A DNA stretch of 51,996 nt from Pseudomonadaceae bacterium (lineage in GTDB: Bacteria; Pseudomonadota; Gammaproteobacteria; Pseudomonadales; Pseudomonadaceae): NCBI GenBank assembly GCA_019745275.1, contig JAIETJ010000086.1:1-51996 (forward strand), in the 5' to 3' direction. Under the pieces are notes generated by a model. It saw nothing but the letters and a program-made list of their open reading frames with translations. It made no database searches and was not told the DNA's origin. This document shows positions 8,525 through 18,714 of this stretch, piece by piece. Every line of letters begins with the position of its first letter. Position 1 is the first letter of the stretch. Both the position numbers and the translations under genes were made by a program.

Positions 8525-9199
8525 TTAGAAATAACGGGTTGGGTCCGTTACGCCTGCTTGGGCAAAACCCGCGGCGCGCAGTCGGCAACTGTCACATTTG
8601 CCGCACGCACGGCCGTCATCGTCAGCCTGATAGCAGGACACCGTCAGCGCGTAATCAACGCCCAGTTGCAGCCCAGCAGCGACGATCTGGCCTTTACTCA
8701 TGGCCTGCAGCGGTGCCTGAATGCGAAAGCCTTTCCCCTCAACACCCGCCTTGGTGGCCAAATTAGCCAGGATTTCAAAGGCGGTAATAAATTCCGGACG
8801 ACAATCCGGATAGCCGGAGTAATCCACCGCATTGACCCCAATAAAAATATCCCGCGCCCCGAGCACCTCAGCCCAACCCAAAGCCAAGGATAAAAATAAG
8901 GTGTTGCGCGCCGGCACGTAAGTAATCGGAATACCTTCAACCGAATGCTCTGGCACCGCAATAGAGTCATCGGTTAATGCCGAACCACCAATACCGTTAA
9001 GGTTCATGCCAATGACCTTATGCTCAACCACGCCCAACTGCTCAGCCACCCGCTCTGCCGCCTGCAACTCTGAGCGGTGACGCTGGCCGTAGTCAAAACT
9101 CATGCTGTAGCAGGCATAACCTTGAGCGCGCGCCATAGCCACCACCGTGGCCGAATCGAGGCCACCGGAGAGCAAAATTACCGCTTTTTTATCTGTCAT
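8525..9199 (-). CDS. queC: 7-cyano-7-deazaguanine synthase
   Basis: ATP-dependent conversion of 7-carboxy-7-deazaguanine to preQ0 in queuosine synthesis. 224 aa, with the PP-loop motif [10 protein letters not shown] (residues 9-18) and a C-terminal zinc site formed by Cys residues in [19 protein letters not shown]. It follows queE by 14 bp on the same strand, so the two steps are made from one transcript. Confidence 0.97.
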   Translation of the reverse strand: MTDKKAVILLSGGLDSATVVAMARAQGYACYSMSFDYGQRHRSELQAAERVAEQLGVVEHKVIGMNLNGIGGSALTDDSIAVPEHSVEGIPITYVPARNTLFLSLALGWAEVLGARDIFIGVNAVDYSGYPDCRPEFITAFEILANLATKAGVEGKGFRIQAPLQAMSKGQIVAAGLQLGVDYALTVSCYQADDDGRACGKCDSCRLRAAGFAQAGVTDPTRYF

Positions 9200-9213
9200 A
9201 GCTCACTCCCGCC

Positions 9214-9894
9214 TCAGTGACCCGGCGCGTCATCCCAAAGAATTTTGTGTAATTGCATCTGCAAGCGCACCGGCAAGTTATCGGCAATGATCCACTCAGC
9301 TAAGGTGCGCGCCGCGACTTGATGATGACTCGGCGAGAACAACACCTCACCAGCACGATGCTCGAGACGATACTCAATCAGCTTGGAGACCGCCCAGTCA
9401 TAGTCTTCGCGCGAGCAAATGACGAACTTGACCTGATCATTGAGCGTTAAGTGCGCGATATTCTCGTACTTATTACGCCCCACCTCGGCAGACCCTGGGG
9501 TTTTAAGATCAACCACGCGACTAACCCGCGGGTCCACCTCACCGATATCCAAGGCACCGCTGGTTTCCAGCGAGACTTGATAACCAGCGTCGCACAGTTG
9601 CTTAAGCAACGGGATGCAATTGGGCTGAGCGAGCGGCTCTCCGCCCGTGACGCAGACATAACGCGGCTTATAGCCGGCTACACGAGCAAGGATAGCGTCG
9701 AGCGACTGCAATTCACCGCCACTGAAGGCATACGCGGTGTCGCAGTACTGGCAGCGCAGCGGGCAACCCGTGAGGCGCACAAATACTGTCGGTAAACCAG
9801 CAGTGCGAGTTTCGCCCTGCAAGGAATAAAAAATTTCGGTAATGCGTAGGGTTTCTTGCATATCGGCCACGGGCGTGACAGCGACACAGGCCAT
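9214..9894 (-). CDS. queE: 7-carboxy-7-deazaguanine synthase (radical SAM)
   Basis: Converts 6-carboxytetrahydropterin to 7-carboxy-7-deazaguanine with S-adenosylmethionine and an Fe-S cluster. The cluster motif CPLRCQYC (C44, C48, C51) and FYSLQGET are clear. The start is uncertain. The ATG at 9892-9894 has GGAGG only 3 bases upstream, whereas Met12 (9859-9861, MQETLRITEIF) matches the start I recall for Pseudomonas homologues but has no good binding site. It heads the queE-queC pair, just after the terminator of the tol-pal operon. Confidence 0.93.
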   Translation of the reverse strand: MACVAVTPVADMQETLRITEIFYSLQGETRTAGLPTVFVRLTGCPLRCQYCDTAYAFSGGELQSLDAILARVAGYKPRYVCVTGGEPLAQPNCIPLLKQLCDAGYQVSLETSGALDIGEVDPRVSRVVDLKTPGSAEVGRNKYENIAHLTLNDQVKFVICSREDYDWAVSKLIEYRLEHRAGEVLFSPSHHQVAARTLAEWIIADNLPVRLQMQLHKILWDDAPGH

Positions 9895-9945
9895 CCGCCT
9901 CCGTTGCGCCTCTTACGAGGGAAAATTGGGGGCGCCGATTCTAAC

Positions 9946-9976
9946 CAAAAAACCCGCGCTAAGCGCGGGTTTTCTT
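9946..9976 (-). terminator. Terminator of the tol-pal operon
   Basis: AACCCGCGCT and AGCGCGGGTT form the stem. On the minus strand it is followed by TTTTTTGG. It lies 33 bases after the cpoB stop. A TAGAAT box immediately beyond (minus strand, 9938-9943) may be the -10 of queE-queC. Confidence 0.9.
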
Positions 9977-10008
9977 GATCAGCCGGCCAATGCTGGCACA
10001 GCTACAGC

Positions 10009-10818
10009 TTACATTCGTTTCAGCTCACGCTGCGCCAATTGTGCCGCTGAACTGCTTGGGTACTGGGTTAGTACCTGCTGAAAAATACCTTTAGCTTTAT
10101 CCACATTCCCTAAGCGCAACTCAACATCAGCCTGTTTATACAGCGCATCAGGCACCTTGGTGTGCTTGGGATAGCTCTGTACTACCTTGGCAAACGCCTG
10201 GCTAGCCGCCTGCAAACGACCCTGAGTAACATTTACCTCCCCCAACCAATACTGCGCATTACCGGCGTATTGGCTGTTGGGGTATTTACGCAGAAACGCC
10301 TCGAAGGCTTGGCTGGCCTTGTCGAAGTCCTTGGCTTTGATCAGCTCAAAGGAAGCGTCGTAATAGAGCTTCTCTTTGGCCGGATCACCAGGAGTATTGC
10401 TTACCGGGGCGCTAGCCTCAGCGGCAACAGCGCCACCGGAGCTATTTGCCCCAGCGGCGGTAGAATTTTGCGTAACCGGGGCACCACTCGCACCACCAGA
10501 CAAACGCTGATCAAGCGACTGATATCGCTCAAGACCTTCTTGCTTTAAACGTTGAATCTCATTTTGCTGCTCTTCCAGCATGCCACGCAGCTGACCGAGC
10601 TCTTGTTGCATTTGTTGCAACTGGACAAACAATTGCCCCTGCGCGGAGACCGGGGCTGCTGCCCCGCCCCCTGCATAGGCGCCAGACGTGCCATAACCGG
10701 CAGGCGGATAACCAGCACTGCCAGAGGCAGCACCGCTATCATCCACGGGATACTCAGCCCAAGCCGCAAGCGGCAAGCTAAGAAACAATACCGCTAAAGC
10801 ACGCTGACACTTAACCAT
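10009..10818 (-). CDS. cpoB: Cell division coordinator CpoB (YbgF)
   Basis: A periplasmic TPR protein that links Tol-Pal constriction to PBP1B-dependent peptidoglycan synthesis. 269 aa: a signal peptide (MVKCQRALAVLFLSLPLAAWA), a Gly/Ala-rich linker, a coiled coil about 60-105 (QLFVQLQQMQQELGQLRGML), a Ser/Ala-rich spacer, then TPR repeats from about 145 to the end. Last gene of the tol-pal operon, 6 bp after pal. Confidence 0.95.
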   Translation of the reverse strand: MVKCQRALAVLFLSLPLAAWAEYPVDDSGAASGSAGYPPAGYGTSGAYAGGGAAAPVSAQGQLFVQLQQMQQELGQLRGMLEEQQNEIQRLKQEGLERYQSLDQRLSGGASGAPVTQNSTAAGANSSGGAVAAEASAPVSNTPGDPAKEKLYYDASFELIKAKDFDKASQAFEAFLRKYPNSQYAGNAQYWLGEVNVTQGRLQAASQAFAKVVQSYPKHTKVPDALYKQADVELRLGNVDKAKGIFQQVLTQYPSSSAAQLAQRELKRM

Positions 10819-10824
10819 GGCTAA

Positions 10825-11328
10825 TTACTTAACCAGGTTTACACGGCGGTTTTGCGCCATGCTGTCTTCGTCAGTACCGGTAGCAGCCAGACGCTCTTTA
10901 CCGTACGAAACGACTTCCAGCTGAGCTGGAGAAACACCTTGCAGCACTAAGTAACGCTGAACAGCCATGCCACGACGCTCGCCCAGAGCCATGTTGTACT
11001 CGCGAGTACCGCGCTGGTCAGTGTTGCCCTGCAGAACTACGCGCGAACCGTCACCTTTCAAATCTTTGGCGTGCACATCAAGAGCGCGCATAGCTTCTGG
11101 CAGCAAGTCAGAGCTGTCATAAGCGAAGTAGAAAGTAGTGATAGCGCGCAGAGCGGCTTCATCAGCCAGCATGCCGTCGGTGCCCGAACCATTAGCATTG
11201 GCATCGTAGCCAGCGTTAGGGTTGGTAGAACCATCGCCATTTTCATCAGCGCCCTTAGACGAGCAACCAGCAGCAACTGCCAGAGTCAAAGCCAGAGCAG
11301 CAAGTTTGCCAAATTTCAGCATTTCCAT
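10825..11328 (-). CDS. pal: Peptidoglycan-associated lipoprotein (OprL)
   Basis: Anchors the outer membrane to peptidoglycan and is moved to the division site by Tol. 167 aa. The lipoprotein signal ends LAVAAGC (lipidated C22). A Gly/Asn/Asp-rich linker follows, then an OmpA-like domain (about 60-167) with the peptidoglycan-binding segment [21 protein letters not shown] second Met at codon 3 could also serve as start. Confidence 0.97.
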   Translation of the reverse strand: MEMLKFGKLAALALTLAVAAGCSSKGADENGDGSTNPNAGYDANANGSGTDGMLADEAALRAITTFYFAYDSSDLLPEAMRALDVHAKDLKGDGSRVVLQGNTDQRGTREYNMALGERRGMAVQRYLVLQGVSPAQLEVVSYGKERLAATGTDEDSMAQNRRVNLVK

Positions 11329-11388
11329 CGTTTAACTCCTATTGAGTTTTAGTAATAAGCCTAAGGCCGGATGTTTCAGTTTAATGAT

Positions 11389-12696
11389 TCAGTTTAGAAA
11401 GGGGGACCAAGACGGCTCGCGAATTTCGCCTTGAGCAGCAACCGGCAGGGGAATTTTTACCCGGCCATTAATGGATGCCAACATCAACACGCCACGACCT
11501 TGTTGCGAAGTCGCGTAGATTACCATGGTGCCATTAGGCGCGACAGTCGCGGACTCATCCAAGCTGCTCTGGGTCAGAATTTTCGGGCTGCCACCACGCA
11601 CTAAGTCCAGCGCGGCAATCCGGAAAATTGAGAAGCCTTCCTGGCGATGCACAGTGAGTAAAGTTTTCTCATCAGCAGATAGCTTAGGGTTAGCGTTGTA
11701 GTTACCCACAAAGGTCACCCGCTCTACCGCACCGCTGGCGATATTCACCTTATAGATTTGTGGCTTACCAGCACGATCAGACGTGAAGTAGATGGTTTGC
11801 CCATCTTTACCCCAGAAAGGTTCGGTATCGATACCAAAGTGATTGGTAACCCGCTGCAATTGACGCGAAGCCAGGTTCATCACGTAGATCTCTGGGTTGC
11901 CGTCTTTGGACAACACAAATGCCAACTTGCTGCCGTCTGGCGACCAAGCTGGTGCACCGTTCAAGCCCTCAAAGTTGGTGATCTGCTCGCGACGGCCGGT
12001 ATCGATGTATTGAATGAAAATTCGCGGACGTTTTTGCTCAAAGGACACATAGGCAATACGTTTGCCATCGGGAGCAAAATTAGGCGACAGAATCGGCTCA
12101 CGCGATTGCAGCAAGGTTACCGTGCGAGCGCCATCGTAATCCGAGCGCATCAAGGCGTAGCGGGTATTGTCTTGGGAAAAACGCTCAGCAGTTACAAACA
12201 GTAAACGAGTCGCAAAGGCACCTTTAATGCCGGTGAGCTTTTCAAAAGCTTGATTGGAGACATAGTGCGCCATGTCGCGCAACTGCTCAACGCTGCCGCT
12301 GACGTTACCGGCTAGCACTTGTTGCTCGGTGGCTACGTTAAACAGCGCGAACTGCACCTGCAAACCAGCACCCGACGGCACTATGCTGCCAACCATAACG
12401 AACTGCGCACCGAGCGCCTTCCAGTCGCGGAAGATTACCTCGGACGCTTGCGTCGGCAAGCTGATCATATTTTGCGCAGGGATCGGCTCAAAGGTGCCGG
12501 AGTTGCGCAGGTCATTGCCGATAATTTCGGCCAGATTCTCAGGCAGCACAGTGCCACCCTGCCAACCGAAAGGCACAACGGCGATCGGGATGGCACGGTC
12601 ATTACCACTTGTTATACGAATGTTCTTTTCCTCAGCCATCACAACGAATGAGGAACAAAACAATAGAAGAAATAAAACTCGAAGAGTCTTGGTCAC
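11389..12696 (-). CDS. tolB: Tol-Pal periplasmic protein TolB
   Basis: A periplasmic protein that binds Pal and is displaced by TolA. 435 aa: a signal peptide ending VVMA, an N-terminal alpha/beta domain (about 25-160), then a six-bladed WD40-like propeller. The propeller has repeats such as [20 protein letters not shown] and [20 protein letters not shown]. Its start overlaps the tolA stop by 4 bases, showing translational coupling. Confidence 0.97.
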   Translation of the reverse strand: MTKTLRVLFLLLFCSSFVVMAEEKNIRITSGNDRAIPIAVVPFGWQGGTVLPENLAEIIGNDLRNSGTFEPIPAQNMISLPTQASEVIFRDWKALGAQFVMVGSIVPSGAGLQVQFALFNVATEQQVLAGNVSGSVEQLRDMAHYVSNQAFEKLTGIKGAFATRLLFVTAERFSQDNTRYALMRSDYDGARTVTLLQSREPILSPNFAPDGKRIAYVSFEQKRPRIFIQYIDTGRREQITNFEGLNGAPAWSPDGSKLAFVLSKDGNPEIYVMNLASRQLQRVTNHFGIDTEPFWGKDGQTIYFTSDRAGKPQIYKVNIASGAVERVTFVGNYNANPKLSADEKTLLTVHRQEGFSIFRIAALDLVRGGSPKILTQSSLDESATVAPNGTMVIYATSQQGRGVLMLASINGRVKIPLPVAAQGEIREPSWSPFLN

Positions 12697-13721
12697 AGCG
12701 CTAAATCCTCAGGCGTAAATGTCGTTTTGAATGAACGGTAAGGGTTGAACTCCGAAGGACTCAACTTCTGCATTTCTGGGATGCGACCTACTCTGCGCAC
12801 CGCCGATACTGCCGACCCATCAAAAGCAGCGTCACCACTGGAGCGCGCGACGCTGGCATTCGTAATAGTGCCATCGGGAAGCATCTCAATCTGCACTTGT
12901 ACGCTCATGCCGTTGCGGGCGGAAGGCGGACGCGTCCAGTTATCGCTGACCGACTTATTAATTAAATCATCCAAACTACCGGCTACGTCATCGCCCTGCG
13001 TATCAGCAACTGTCTGCTGGTAATCGGTACTGTCAGATAGCAGTTCAGCCAAAGCCTGAGCCTTCTTGTCTTCAACAGCCTTACGCTTCGACGCTTCGGC
13101 GGCGGCTTTCTTTTTGGCGTCGTCAGCGGCTTTTTTCTTGTCCGCCTCAGCAGCTTTTTTCTTTACTTCTTCCACCGCTTTTTTCTTAGCGTCGTCTTCT
13201 GTCTTTTGCTTTTTAGCGTCGTCAGCAGCTTTTTTCTTTTCCGCTTCTGCTTCGGCTTTTTTCTTTTCTTCTTCGCTTTTCTTCTTGGCCAAATCGGCTA
13301 ACTGTTTAATCTCGAGCGCTTTAGCTGCGTCCGCCACCTTTTTAACCTCAGCCGCTTCAGCCTTGGCCGCCGCTGCTTCTTTAACCGCCTCAGCCTTGGC
13401 TTCTGCCTGCTCTGCAGCCTTGGCTACCTCAAGCTTGTCTTGCTCACTTTTTTTCTGTTCAAGTTGCTCAACTTGATTGCTCGGCGCCTTGGTTTTAATC
13501 GCCTCACCAGCAATTTTTTGATTGGTTTGCACCGTCGCCTTGCTCTGCGACTGCAACTTATACAAAGTTGCCTGCACCACCGGGCGTGCCGGCGGCAGAT
13601 CCGGGGTCATGGCAAAGCTGACAAATAACATGGCAAACATCAGCACGTGAAAACCTACAGCCCAGACTGTTGGCCAAAAGTAGCTTTCCGCGGATGAACG
13701 CTCCGGCTGCCAACGCATCAA
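12693..13721 (-). CDS. tolA: Tol-Pal inner-membrane spanning protein TolA
   Basis: Carries force from TolQR across the periplasm. 342 aa: a single transmembrane helix near the N-terminus ([19 protein letters not shown]), a long Ala/Lys/Glu coiled helix about 85-215 built of repeats such as [10 protein letters not shown], and a C-terminal domain III (about 235-342) that meets TolB and Pal. The helical segment is low in complexity and makes long meaningless open frames on the other strand. ATGA overlaps link it to tolR upstream and tolB downstream. Confidence 0.96.
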   Translation of the reverse strand: MMRWQPERSSAESYFWPTVWAVGFHVLMFAMLFVSFAMTPDLPPARPVVQATLYKLQSQSKATVQTNQKIAGEAIKTKAPSNQVEQLEQKKSEQDKLEVAKAAEQAEAKAEAVKEAAAAKAEAAEVKKVADAAKALEIKQLADLAKKKSEEEKKKAEAEAEKKKAADDAKKQKTEDDAKKKAVEEVKKKAAEADKKKAADDAKKKAAAEASKRKAVEDKKAQALAELLSDSTDYQQTVADTQGDDVAGSLDDLINKSVSDNWTRPPSARNGMSVQVQIEMLPDGTITNASVARSSGDAAFDGSAVSAVRRVGRIPEMQKLSPSEFNPYRSFKTTFTPEDLAL

Positions 13722-14176
13722 GGAGCCTCGGTAATCAGCCCAACGTTGGCAACGCCAGCCGTCTGCAAGCCGCCCATGGCACCCATCACCACTTCATAGG
13801 TGAGGGTTTTATCGCCGCGCAGCATGACCTGCACCTGCTTACCTTGGCGACCGCTCTCGGCCATGATGGCTTTAACCGCAGCGGTCATTTGCGGCAGCGT
13901 TAGGGCTTTATCCAACGCGCTCTTGGCGTCAGTGTCGACTTCTTTACCGAAGTTCCAGTAAAAAGTCTTATCGGCCTTGATCGAAATAGTCAGCACTTGC
14001 GCATTGTTATCTTGCTGCAACGCCTCACTGCCGACCTTGGGCAGATCAACCTTGACGCCCTGGTTCATCATAGGCGCGGTCACCATGAAAATAACCAGCA
14101 ACACCAACATCACGTCGATGTACGGCACCACATTCATTTCCGCGTGCGGTTTACGTTTCTGGCGAACTCTGGCCAT
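13718..14176 (-). CDS. tolR: TolR, proton-channel partner
   Basis: An ExbD-family inner membrane protein. 152 aa: a basic N-terminus, one transmembrane helix (PYIDVMLVLLVIFMVTAPMM) with the conserved Asp in YIDVMLVLL, the residue thought to carry protons, then a periplasmic domain. Its stop overlaps the tolA start by 4 bases. Confidence 0.97.
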   Translation of the reverse strand: MARVRQKRKPHAEMNVVPYIDVMLVLLVIFMVTAPMMNQGVKVDLPKVGSEALQQDNNAQVLTISIKADKTFYWNFGKEVDTDAKSALDKALTLPQMTAAVKAIMAESGRQGKQVQVMLRGDKTLTYEVVMGAMGGLQTAGVANVGLITEAP

Positions 14177-14225
14177 GACTTAGCACTTACCCATAAATTG
14201 CAGGCTAATCGAAACAACTGCGGTA

Positions 14226-14921
14226 TTACTCATCACTGGTGTGAACCTTGCGATGCAAAATCGCCTGGAACTCATCGGCGAAGGTGTAGTAACGACCAAT
14301 CAGCATTTCACTTTGCGCGGCGAAACGGTTGTAAGCGATTACCGCCGGAATGGCCGCAAACAGGCCAATCGCCGTGGCAATCAAGGCCTCGGCAATACCC
14401 GGCGCAACCGTTGCCAGCGTGGCTTGCTGGGCGGTGGCCAAACCACGGAAGGAGTTCATGATTCCCCACACCGTACCGAACAGGCCGATATAAGGGCTGG
14501 TAGAGCCCACGGTGGCCAAAAACGGCAAACCTTGATCTAGCTTTTCTTCTTCGCGCGAGATAGCCACACGCATCGCCCGCGCTACACCTTCCATCACCGC
14601 CGCCGGATCGACGCCCGGCTGCTGACGCAGGCGGGAAAACTCTTTAAAACCGGCGCGGAAAATCTGCTCTACGCCTGAGTCCGGATCAGGATTGCTGCCG
14701 GCCTGACGATACAACTTAGACAGGTCAATTCCCGACCAGAAGCGCTCGTCGAAATTATCCAACGCACGCTTGGCGGCGCGCAGCATATTGCCGCGCTGAA
14801 AAATCATCACCCAAGAGGCGACGGATGCAGCCACCAGCGTCAGCATCACCAACTGCACCACAAGGCTGGCGTTACTGATTAGGCTCCACATTGAGGAATG
14901 GTCTACGGCAGTGGCTTCCAC
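14226..14921 (-). CDS. tolQ: TolQ, proton-channel subunit
   Basis: An ExbB/MotA-family membrane protein. 231 aa with three transmembrane segments: about 14-38 (LISNASLVVQLVMLTLV), about 135-160 and about 170-195 (GIAEALIATAIGLFAAIPAV). The conserved region LPFLATVGSTSPYIGLFGTVWGI is present. It drives TolA together with TolR. It follows ybgC by only 1 bp and precedes tolR by 49 bp. Confidence 0.97.
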   Translation of the reverse strand: MEATAVDHSSMWSLISNASLVVQLVMLTLVAASVASWVMIFQRGNMLRAAKRALDNFDERFWSGIDLSKLYRQAGSNPDPDSGVEQIFRAGFKEFSRLRQQPGVDPAAVMEGVARAMRVAISREEEKLDQGLPFLATVGSTSPYIGLFGTVWGIMNSFRGLATAQQATLATVAPGIAEALIATAIGLFAAIPAVIAYNRFAAQSEMLIGRYYTFADEFQAILHRKVHTSDE

Positions 14922-14922
14922 G

Positions 14923-15375
14923 CTATTCTCCTACGCTGGACTGATTGACGCCGCACATGTCGGCAAAGGCCGTAAACAGTGCGGGAGGAATCGCCCGGGG
15001 TTTAAAACTATCGGCGCGCACACAGGCCACCAGAAACTGCCCTTCGCAGAGCAGTACGTTATCCGCAGCCCGCCTTACCTGTTGACGAAAGCGCAGGCTG
15101 GCACGGTTTAATTCGATTACATCGGCACTGACTAACAGTTCGTCGTCCAATCTCGCCGGGGCCAAGTAACGCGCCTCGCACGAATGCACCACAAACAAAA
15201 CTGACTCAGTCGCCAATTGCGACTGGGCAAAACCGCTAGCACGCAACAATTCGGTGCGCGCCCGCTCCATGAATTTGAGGTAATTGACGTAATAAACGAT
15301 GCCACCGGCATCGGTGTCTTCAAAATACACCCGACAACGAAGGGTAAATGGCGGCTGGTGGTTTTGCGCGCGCAT
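14923..15375 (-). CDS. ybgC: Tol-Pal-associated acyl-CoA thioesterase YbgC
   Basis: A hot-dog-fold thioesterase of the 4-hydroxybenzoyl-CoA type, 150 aa. The catalytic Asp is in [21 protein letters not shown], the family signature. First gene of the tol-pal group, reading ybgC-tolQ-tolR-tolA-tolB-pal-cpoB. E. coli YbgC acts on short-chain acyl-CoA and meets phospholipid enzymes; the role in the Tol system is still not clear. Confidence 0.96.
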   Translation of the reverse strand: MRAQNHQPPFTLRCRVYFEDTDAGGIVYYVNYLKFMERARTELLRASGFAQSQLATESVLFVVHSCEARYLAPARLDDELLVSADVIELNRASLRFRQQVRRAADNVLLCEGQFLVACVRADSFKPRAIPPALFTAFADMCGVNQSSVGE

Positions 15376-15431
15376 ACTCTAGTGCCTACTCCCCGGCTTG
15401 CCAATCGACATCTGCAACTGTTTGTGTCCCA

Positions 15432-16487
15432 TTACGCATCATCGGCGGCCAGTTCGACGGACGGTAAATCACCGAGCCGGCTTGGCACATTCAAACCAAA
15501 GTGCAAATACGCATGACGAGTGACCACCCGGCCGCGCGGGGTGCGCATGATATACCCCTGCTGGATCAAATAGGGTTCTAGTACGTCCTCAATGGTGTGC
15601 CGTTCCTCGCTTATGGCTGCCGCCAAACTGTCGATGCCGACCGGGCCACCGTCAAACTTATCGATCATAGTCAGCAGCAAGCGCCGGTCTTGTTGATCGA
15701 AGCCATGCTCATCAACGGCCAATAAGTTCAGCGCCAAGTTAGCAATTTGTTCGGTAATTTCGCCTTGCGCGCGGACTTGCGCGTAGTCACGCACCCGGCG
15801 CAGCAGTCGATTGGCGATGCGCGGCGTGCCACGCGCGCGCCGGGCAATTTCAAAAGCGCCCGGCTGATCGATCGGCAGGCCGAGAATCCGCGCCGAGCGA
15901 GTCACGATGGTGGTCAGGTCGGCAACGCTATAAAACTCCAAGCGATGCACTATGCCAAAACGGTCGCGCAACGGATTGGTCAGCATGCCGGCGCGGGTGG
16001 TGGCGCCAACCAAGGTAAAGGGCGGCAGATCAAGCTTGATCGAGCGGGCCGCCGGGCCTTCACCGATCATGATATCGAGCTGAAAATCCTCCATAGCCGG
16101 ATACAGAATTTCTTCGACGATAGGCGACAGACGATGAATTTCATCGATAAACAGCACATCACCGGCTTCCAGATTGGTCAGCATCGCGGCTAAATCGCCG
16201 GGGCGTTCCAACACCGGGCCCGAGGTGCTCTTAATCGACACGCCCAACTCCTGAGCGATGATATTGGCCAGGGTGGTTTTACCTAAGCCCGGCGGGCCGA
16301 AGATCAGCGTGTGATCGAGCGACTCTTTACGACCACGCGCGGCCTGGATAAACAGCTCCATTTGTTCGCGCACAGCCGGCTGGCCGATGTACTCGGCCAG
16401 CTTTAGCGGGCGAATGGCACGATCTTGCTGTTCTTCACGCTCGCGCGGGTTAGCCGTGGCGGTAATCAGACGATCGGCATCTAGCAT
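15432..16487 (-). CDS. ruvB: Holliday junction helicase motor RuvB
   Basis: An AAA+ ATPase that drives branch migration with RuvA. 351 aa with Walker [11 protein letters not shown] (about 65-74), Walker [10 protein letters not shown], sensor motif GATTRAGML, and a C-terminal winged helix (about 270-345) ending in [14 protein letters not shown]. Lies in the ruvC-ruvA-ruvB run, 60 bp after ruvA. Confidence 0.98.
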   Translation of the reverse strand: MLDADRLITATANPREREEQQDRAIRPLKLAEYIGQPAVREQMELFIQAARGRKESLDHTLIFGPPGLGKTTLANIIAQELGVSIKSTSGPVLERPGDLAAMLTNLEAGDVLFIDEIHRLSPIVEEILYPAMEDFQLDIMIGEGPAARSIKLDLPPFTLVGATTRAGMLTNPLRDRFGIVHRLEFYSVADLTTIVTRSARILGLPIDQPGAFEIARRARGTPRIANRLLRRVRDYAQVRAQGEITEQIANLALNLLAVDEHGFDQQDRRLLLTMIDKFDGGPVGIDSLAAAISEERHTIEDVLEPYLIQQGYIMRTPRGRVVTRHAYLHFGLNVPSRLGDLPSVELAADDA

Positions 16488-16547
16488 CTTTGCTTACACA
16501 TAGAGGGCACACTGGGAGAACGACAAATAAAAAGCTGCGCGATTGCG

Positions 16548-17153
16548 CTAGCCCATTCCTTTAAGTGCACGACGAATGAGGTCTTCACTGGACAAACCGT
16601 CCTCTTTAACAGCTGCCACGGCGCGACTGGCTTCCTGCGGCTTGTAGCCCAGCGAGAGTAACGCACTCAGGGCATCATTCTCAGCATTTGAGACTGATGC
16701 CTGCGCACTAGGTTCAATTCCCAACCCAGACAAACCGGGCAAAGTCTCCCACGCCGTGAAGCGATCTTTCAGCTCAACCAACAAGCGCTCGGCGGTTTTT
16801 TTCCCGACACCGGGGATTTTCACCAGTACCGAGGTGTCTTGCGCCTGTACGCAGCGGACTAATTCGTCTACTTCCAGCCCCGACATCAACGCCAAGGCCA
16901 GCTTAGGGCCGACGCCATTCAGACGAATCAGCTCACGAAACAACTGCCGGTCGCGCTTATCGGCAAAACCGTAGAGCAATTGTGCGTCTTCCCGCACGAC
17001 CAAATGGGTGTGCAAGGTTAACGGCTCACCGATTGCCGGCAAGCGATACAAGGTGGTCATCGGCACTTCCAGCTCGTAGCCCACGCCATTCACATCAATT
17101 ATCAGGTGCGGCGGCTGCTTCTCCACCAAGGTGCCACGCAAACGTCCAATCAC
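16548..17153 (-). CDS. ruvA: Holliday junction protein RuvA (GTG start)
   Basis: A tetramer that binds four-way junctions and loads RuvB. The normal start [10 protein letters not shown] falls at a GTG codon (minus strand, 17151-17153) preceded by AAAGGAA, giving 201 aa, the family length. The same frame is open 46 codons further upstream without similarity, so that extension was dropped. Two helix-hairpin-helix motifs are present: [15 protein letters not shown] and [17 protein letters not shown]. The C-terminal domain III (about 150-201) contacts RuvB. Confidence 0.96.
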   Translation of the reverse strand: MIGRLRGTLVEKQPPHLIIDVNGVGYELEVPMTTLYRLPAIGEPLTLHTHLVVREDAQLLYGFADKRDRQLFRELIRLNGVGPKLALALMSGLEVDELVRCVQAQDTSVLVKIPGVGKKTAERLLVELKDRFTAWETLPGLSGLGIEPSAQASVSNAENDALSALLSLGYKPQEASRAVAAVKEDGLSSEDLIRRALKGMG

Positions 17154-17181
17154 ATTGCTTTCCTTTATTAAGACACGCGCC

Positions 17182-17706
17182 TTATAAGCGCAAACGACCG
17201 CCGCGACTGCGCGCACCGAGCAAGCCATGGGCGAGCAAACTCTGCCGGCTATGGGCATGACAGAGGGCAATCGCCAAAGCATCGGAGGCATCGATTTGCG
17301 GCTTTTGCGTGAGTTTTAACAGATGCATGACCATCAACTGCACCTGCTCTTTGGCTGCCCCGCCGCTGCCAGTAATCGCTTGCTTGACTTGGGTGGCGGT
17401 GTATTCGGCAATCTCCAGCCCAGCTTCCGCCGCCGCCACTATGGCCGCGCCACGGGCTTGCCCGAGCTTGAGCGCAGAGTCGGCATTCTTGGCCATGAAC
17501 ACCTGTTCAATGCCCATGGTAATCGGCTCAAAACTTTGGATGACCTCACGCACCCCGCGAAAGACGATTTGCAACCGCTCCGGCAATGGCCCGCCGCCGG
17601 TACGAATGCAACCCGAGGCCACGTACTCGCAACCGCGCCCAATATCGCGCACCACCCCATAACCGGTGATCCGCGAGCCGGGGTCTATGCCTAAAATCAG
17701 CGTCAT
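17182..17706 (-). CDS. ruvC: Holliday junction endonuclease RuvC
   Basis: Cuts Holliday junctions to complete recombination. With the ATG at 17704-17706 it is 174 aa, beginning [17 protein letters not shown]. The first catalytic Asp is D7; the acidic pair near the C-terminus is in [16 protein letters not shown]. An upstream in-frame ATG adding 9 residues is less likely. The 28-bp gap to ruvA implies co-transcription. Confidence 0.97.
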   Translation of the reverse strand: MTLILGIDPGSRITGYGVVRDIGRGCEYVASGCIRTGGGPLPERLQIVFRGVREVIQSFEPITMGIEQVFMAKNADSALKLGQARGAAIVAAAEAGLEIAEYTATQVKQAITGSGGAAKEQVQLMVMHLLKLTQKPQIDASDALAIALCHAHSRQSLLAHGLLGARSRGGRLRL

Positions 17707-17810
17707 GCCCAACCACCCACTCAAAGCGCCCAAAAGCAGCGCACCACTGTTTATATATCCAGCTTGCGAGTATAGGGAGTCCCGCCGCCGGCGTCACTCA
17801 CAGCGCGCAT

Positions 17811-17843
17811 AAAAAAACCGGAAGCGCCCAGGGCGGCTTCCGG
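17811..17843 (-). terminator. Terminator between yebC and ruvC
   Basis: Stem CCGGAAGC/GCTTCCGG with an inner GCCC/GGGC helix, followed on the minus strand by seven T residues. It separates the aspS-yebC transcript from ruvCAB, which therefore need their own promoter. Confidence 0.88.
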
Positions 17844-17863
17844 CTTGCGTGCAGCAAAAACAA

Positions 17864-18610
17864 TCAGTCGAGCAAGTCGAGCAACTCATCGGCAATTTCC
17901 GCGTTATGGTAGACGTTTTGTACGTCATCCAAGTCTTCGAGCATGTCGATTAGCTTGAGCACCTTTTGCGCGACTTCCAGCTCAGTAAGCGGCGCCATGA
18001 TCGATGGAATCATCGCCATTTCGGCCTCATCACCTTTAAAACCCGCCACCATTAACGCTTCATTGACGGCGTGAAAGTCGCTAAAAGAGGTGAATACCTC
18101 AGCCGAACCATCTTCGGCCACCACTACGTCATCGGCACCCGCCTCTAAGGCCGCTTCCAGCAAGGCGTCTTCATTGACGCCCGGCGCAAAGCTGATCTGA
18201 CCTTTACGGTCGAACATATAGGCCACCGAGCCGTCGGTACCCAGATTACCGCCACATTTAACAAAGGCATGCCGGACTGCCGCGGCAGTGCGATTGCGGT
18301 TGTCGGTCATGGTTTCGACAAACACCGCGACACCGTTGGGCGCATAACCTTCGTAACTGAGTTCTTCGACGTTATCGCCATCGGTATTACCGGCGCCACG
18401 GGCGACGGCACGCTCGATGGTGTCACGGGTCATGTTAGCGGTCAGGGCTTTATCCACCGCCAGACGCAGGCGCGGATTCTCCGCCACCAACGCCCCGCCC
18501 TTGGCCGCCACCGTCAGCTCACGAATCAGCTTAGTAAAAATCTTGCCGCGCTTGGCGTCTTGACGCCCTTTGCGGTGCTTGATGTTGGCCCACTTGGAAT
18601 GACCAGCCAT
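17864..18610 (-). CDS. yebC: YebC/PmpR family regulator
   Basis: 248 aa with the TACO1/YebC signature [20 protein letters not shown] at the N-terminus and the acidic C-terminal domain ([14 protein letters not shown]). In P. aeruginosa the syntenic protein PmpR was reported to repress pqsR. Related proteins elsewhere help ribosomes through proline-rich stretches. The pqs genes are not in this window, so the target here is unknown. Follows aspS, as in other pseudomonads. Confidence 0.96.
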   Translation of the reverse strand: MAGHSKWANIKHRKGRQDAKRGKIFTKLIRELTVAAKGGALVAENPRLRLAVDKALTANMTRDTIERAVARGAGNTDGDNVEELSYEGYAPNGVAVFVETMTDNRNRTAAAVRHAFVKCGGNLGTDGSVAYMFDRKGQISFAPGVNEDALLEAALEAGADDVVVAEDGSAEVFTSFSDFHAVNEALMVAGFKGDEAEMAMIPSIMAPLTELEVAQKVLKLIDMLEDLDDVQNVYHNAEIADELLDLLD

Positions 18611-18658
18611 AACTCACTCCGTTCTTAACGATTAAATATCAACTCATACAGATACAAG

Positions 18659-18694
18659 GAACCCGCTTGTAGACAGCATCTAGCAAGCGGGTTC
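18659..18694 (-). terminator. Hairpin between aspS and yebC
   Basis: GAACCCGCTTG and CAAGCGGGTTC form an 11-bp stem with a 14-base loop. The minus-strand tail (CTTGTATC) is not a strong T tract, so this may only attenuate readthrough from aspS into yebC or protect the RNA end. Confidence 0.5.
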
Positions 18695-18714
18695 GACGCA
18701 ACACCAGCAAGCCG

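Noticed and set aside
9895..9945. PreQ1 riboswitch before queE
   Set aside because: The space between the tol-pal terminator and queE is only about 50 bases and shows no H-type pseudoknot with the A-rich tail.
13066..13476. A 136-codon Ala/Ser/Phe-rich frame on the plus strand
   Set aside because: It is the mirror of the Lys/Ala repeat in tolA and has no coding features of its own.
13100..13480. Tandem repeats considered as a possible CRISPR-like array
   Set aside because: They are codon-level repeats within the tolA coiled helix and lack spacers.
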